A stretch of DNA of 8,282 nucleotides from the NCBI GenBank assembly GCA_905197435.1, contig CAJJYX010000147.1, forward strand, positions 1 to 8,282, written 5' to 3'. The notes below the pieces were generated by a model. That model was not told the origin of the DNA, searched no databases, and saw only the letters and a list, made by a program, of their open reading frames with translations. The position numbers were made by a program, and so were the translations under genes. Below, piece by piece: positions 5,823 to 8,282 of this stretch. This stretch comes from an uncultured Bacteroides sp. Its GTDB lineage: Bacteria > Bacteroidota > Bacteroidia > Bacteroidales > Bacteroidaceae. Each line of letters starts with the position of its first letter. Within the stretch, counting starts at the first letter, position 1.

Positions 5823-6800
5823 ATGGCAACATTAGAAACTACTTTTGCAGGGCTGAAACTCAGAAACCCCATTATCGTCAGCAGTTCAGGGCTGACAGAC
5901 AGTGCCGTCAAGAATCGGAAATTATCTGAAGCCGGCGCAGGTGCCATTGTACTCAAATCACTCTTTGAGGAGCAAATCATGATGGAGGCTGACTGGCTGG
6001 GAGACCCGAACATGTACCCCGAAGGTAGTGACTATCTTGTCGGATATATCCGTGAACATAAGCTGGGCGAGTATCTGAATCTGATTAAAGAGAGCAAGAA
6101 AGGTTGTAACATCCCCATCATCGCCAGCATCAACTGCTATCAGAATGCCGACTGGGTGGAATTTGCCGCCAAAATAGAAGAAGCCGGTGCAGACGCACTG
6201 GAAATCAATATCCTTGCACTGCAGACGGATGTACAGTATACATATGGAACCTTCGAGCAACGCCACATCGACATTCTGAGCCACATCAAAAAAACAGTAA
6301 ACATCCCTGTTATCATGAAATTGGGAGACAACCTTACCAATCCGATAGCTCTTATCGACCAGCTTTATGCCAACGGGGTAGCGGCAGTGGTAATGTTCAA
6401 CCGTTTCTACCAACCGGACATTGATATTGAGAAAATGGCCCAAAGCGCCGGAAACGTATTCAGTACAGATGCAGACTTGTCCAAGTCTTTACGCTGGATA
6501 GGCATTGCCTCCGCAGCAGTCAACAAGCTGGACTATGCAGCATCGGGCGGCATACATGCTCCCGAAGGAGTAGTGAAAGCTATCCTGGCAGGTGCTTCGG
6601 CAGTAGAACTATGCAGCGCACTCTATCTGAATTCCTATGCTGTCATTAGTGAATACACCCGCTTCCTGAACACATGGATGGACCGCAAAGGAATGGAAAA
6701 TATCAATCAGTTCAAAGGCATGCTGAATGTCAGCGACCTGAATGGTGTAAATACATTTGAACGTACACAATTCCTGAAATACTTTTCATCACACAAATAA
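5823..6800 (+). CDS. Dihydroorotate dehydrogenase-like FMN protein, catalytic loop altered
   Basis: This 325-residue cytoplasmic TIM-barrel protein resembles class 1 dihydroorotate dehydrogenase. The start (TTFAGLKLRNPIIVSSSGL, 6-24), K45 in AIVLKS, K166 in VIMKLGD, N193 in MFNRF, and the C-terminal flavin phosphate segment ASGGIHAPEGVV (240-251) with LAGASAVELCSALY (255-268) line up with FMN-binding positions of the Lactococcus enzyme. The active-site loop does not: where class 1A has N-L-S-C-P-N, this protein has NILALQ (129-134), so the catalytic Cys (Ser in class 2) is replaced by Ala132. FMN binding is likely, but oxidation of dihydroorotate in pyrimidine synthesis is doubtful. Annotation pipelines usually call such proteins dihydroorotate dehydrogenase-like. 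It is the last gene of the operon, 18 bases after yggS, and is followed by a terminator. Confidence 0.9.
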   Translation: MATLETTFAGLKLRNPIIVSSSGLTDSAVKNRKLSEAGAGAIVLKSLFEEQIMMEADWLGDPNMYPEGSDYLVGYIREHKLGEYLNLIKESKKGCNIPIIASINCYQNADWVEFAAKIEEAGADALEINILALQTDVQYTYGTFEQRHIDILSHIKKTVNIPVIMKLGDNLTNPIALIDQLYANGVAAVVMFNRFYQPDIDIEKMAQSAGNVFSTDADLSKSLRWIGIASAAVNKLDYAASGGIHAPEGVVKAILAGASAVELCSALYLNSYAVISEYTRFLNTWMDRKGMENINQFKGMLNVSDLNGVNTFERTQFLKYFSSHK

Positions 6801-6818
6801 AAAGGAGTTGATACCATA

Positions 6819-6863
6819 AAAAAACGGATGATGCATCTTCAATGAACGCATCATCCGTTTTTT
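6819..6863. terminator. Bidirectional intrinsic terminator between convergent genes
   Basis: CGGATGATGC (6825-6834) pairs perfectly with GCATCATCCG (6848-6857) around a 13-base loop. The stem is flanked by a run of As on the left and six Ts on the right (6858-6863), so the same hairpin can end the plus-strand operon and the minus-strand dehydratase gene. Confidence 0.9.
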
Positions 6864-6900
6864 AATTCATAACCTCGTTAATTCAAATCCTTTTTTATCT

Positions 6901-8282
6901 TCATTTCTTCTTATCCAACACTTCAAAACAAGAATTCTTGCTGACAAATTCGGGAACGATATCCTTCATGGCAGCTACGATTTTCATCTGATCATAAGTA
7001 TAGCTGACATCAATCAACTTCTGGATACGCTCATTCACTTCATCATAGTCGTACTCGCGCACAGTAGCAATCATAATTTTTTCATGATAAGTGGGCTTAG
7101 TAAGTTCTTTGACATTCAGCAACTCCTCGTACAACTTCTCACCATGACGCAAACCCGTAAATTCTATCTTGACATCCGTACGCCCGGAAAGGCTGATCAT
7201 TCGCTTGGCCAAGTCCACAATACGCACCGGCTTACCCATATCGAAAATATAGATCTCTCCCCCATTTCCCATGCTTCCGGCTTCAAGTACCAAACGACAG
7301 GCTTCGGGGATAGTCATAAAATAGCGTATAATTTCAGGATGCGTCACAGTCACAGGGCCTCCACGCTGTATCTGATCGCGAAAACGAGGAATCACCGAAC
7401 CATTCGAACCCAGCACATTACCAAAACGCGTAGTGATGAACTGAGTGACATGTCCGCCCTCTGCCAGCAATTTCTTTGCCAGTGACTGCACATATATCTC
7501 ACAAATACGCTTGGAGCATCCCATCACATTAGTAGGATTCACAGCCTTATCCGTAGAAATCATCACAAACTTCTCCGCACCATACTTCACAGCCAAGTCG
7601 GCAACCGTTCTCGTACCGTAAACATTTACCTGAATAGACTCGGACACATTGTCCTCCATCATCGGCACATGCTTGTAGGCTGCCGCATGGAAAATGTACT
7701 GAGGCTTGTAACGTCTGAAGATTTCCTCCATACGCGTCACATTGGAAATATCGGCAATGATAGTCTCGGCATCAATATCCCTCCAACGGTCTTGCAACTC
7801 CAGACGGATATCATGCAAAGGAGTTTCAGCCTGGTCCACAAGAATCAGTTTATAAGGATTGAAAGAAGCCACCTGACGCATAATCTCACTACCGATAGAC
7901 CCGGCAGCACCTGTAATCATCACTCGCTTGCCTTCCAAATGAGAAGCAACTTTGTGAATATCAATTTCGATAGGATTACGTTGCAGCAAATCCTCTATTT
8001 GAATTTCTTTCAGCTGGGTACGATCCAGAAATTGATTGTTCCACTCGCTCAATGGAGGAGCCGTCATCAGCTTTATGTTATGTGCCAACAGGCGGTCTGC
8101 CATATCAGAATGTTTGAGCGCTTCCATTTTTGCAGGAGAAATGATAATGGTATGCACATCCCGGTCATCCAGATTCTCAATCAACGTGTCATCATTAGGG
8201 AAAACCTTAACCCCCATCATCACCTTGTTGATCAGTTCCGGTTCATCGGCTATGAAACCGCGCAGGCGGTAATGATTACGAA
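6901..8282 (-). CDS. FlaA1/CapD/WbpM-type nucleotide-sugar 4,6-dehydratase (5' end outside window)
   Basis: The visible 459 residues are the C-terminal part of a large-form nucleotide-sugar dehydratase. The frame stays open to the window edge (YRLRGFIADEPELI precedes the first Met), so the ATG triplets near 8215-8220 are internal. A CoA-binding-like linker domain comes first, then the Rossmann NAD motif TGAAGSIG (codons 7891-7914), the HAAAYKHVPMMEDN segment, STDKAVNPTNVMGCSKR (7507-7557), TTRFGNVLGSNGSVIP and GLRHGEKLYEELL. Met at 7522-7524 and Lys at 7510-7512 occupy the places of Tyr and Lys in the SDR YxxxK motif, the Ser-Met-Lys triad known from WbpM-type enzymes. These enzymes convert UDP-GlcNAc or related UDP-sugars to 4-keto-6-deoxy sugars for capsule, O-antigen or glycoprotein glycans. 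Long-form relatives carry four N-terminal membrane helices that would lie outside this window. The exact sugar substrate is not settled. Confidence 0.93.
   Translation of the reverse strand, partial: RNHYRLRGFIADEPELINKVMMGVKVFPNDDTLIENLDDRDVHTIIISPAKMEALKHSDMADRLLAHNIKLMTAPPLSEWNNQFLDRTQLKEIQIEDLLQRNPIEIDIHKVASHLEGKRVMITGAAGSIGSEIMRQVASFNPYKLILVDQAETPLHDIRLELQDRWRDIDAETIIADISNVTRMEEIFRRYKPQYIFHAAAYKHVPMMEDNVSESIQVNVYGTRTVADLAVKYGAEKFVMISTDKAVNPTNVMGCSKRICEIYVQSLAKKLLAEGGHVTQFITTRFGNVLGSNGSVIPRFRDQIQRGGPVTVTHPEIIRYFMTIPEACRLVLEAGSMGNGGEIYIFDMGKPVRIVDLAKRMISLSGRTDVKIEFTGLRHGEKLYEELLNVKELTKPTYHEKIMIATVREYDYDEVNERIQKLIDVSYTYDQMKIVAAMKDIVPEFVSKNSCFEVLDKKK

Noticed and set aside
8215..8223. Start codon of the dehydratase near the right edge
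   Set aside because: The frame is open upstream to the window end and encodes family-like sequence (YRLRGFIADEPE), so these Met/Val codons are internal.

Overview
The window reads as chromosomal DNA of a gut Bacteroides or a close Bacteroidales relative. Three signs point there: promoters built from a -33 TTTG and a -7 TAnnTTTG box rather than sigma-70 boxes, A-rich leaders without clear Shine-Dalgarno sequences, and protein families typical of the group (a DUF4494-like protein, a Cys-type KDO8P synthase, a secreted M16 peptidase). I see no tRNA, rRNA, insertion sequence, phage gene or CRISPR array.

Left block (1-3870, all minus strand, read right to left): miaA (tRNA isopentenyltransferase), a YegS-type lipid kinase, kdsA (KDO8P synthase for lipopolysaccharide), then the N-terminal part of a secreted M16 zinc peptidase that runs off the left edge. 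Spacing is 79, 23 and 103 bases. The miaA promoter lies just upstream of its ATG and shows that the longer TTG-started reading frame is not the real one. A possible internal -7 box precedes the lipid kinase.

Central gene-free region (3815-4638, about 820 bases between divergent genes): this is the least ordinary part. It holds two degenerate copies of a promoter-bearing repeat (3840-3974); a complete small transcription unit with a well-formed promoter (4086-4116) and a strong intrinsic terminator (4160-4184), predicting an RNA of about 60 nt; and a short-repeat array (4245-4430) that contains five 12-bp imperfect palindromes starting exactly every 22 bases (4317, 4339, 4361, 4383, 4405). A second well-formed promoter (4532-4563) follows.

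Right operon (4639-6800, plus strand): a DUF4494-like protein of unknown function, yggS (pyridoxal phosphate homeostasis protein) and a dihydroorotate-dehydrogenase-like flavoprotein that lacks the usual catalytic Cys/Ser loop. Gaps are 35 and 18 bases, so one transcript from the 4532-4563 promoter is likely. It ends at a terminator hairpin (6819-6863) that can work in both directions, because the next gene converges on it.

Right edge (6901-8282, minus strand): the C-terminal 459 residues of a FlaA1/CapD/WbpM-type nucleotide-sugar 4,6-dehydratase for surface glycan synthesis. The frame is open through the window end, so its start lies outside.

Most genes are conserved housekeeping or envelope functions. 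The candidates for something undescribed are the small RNA unit, the 22-base palindrome array and the joint role of the DUF4494, yggS and DHOD-like genes.
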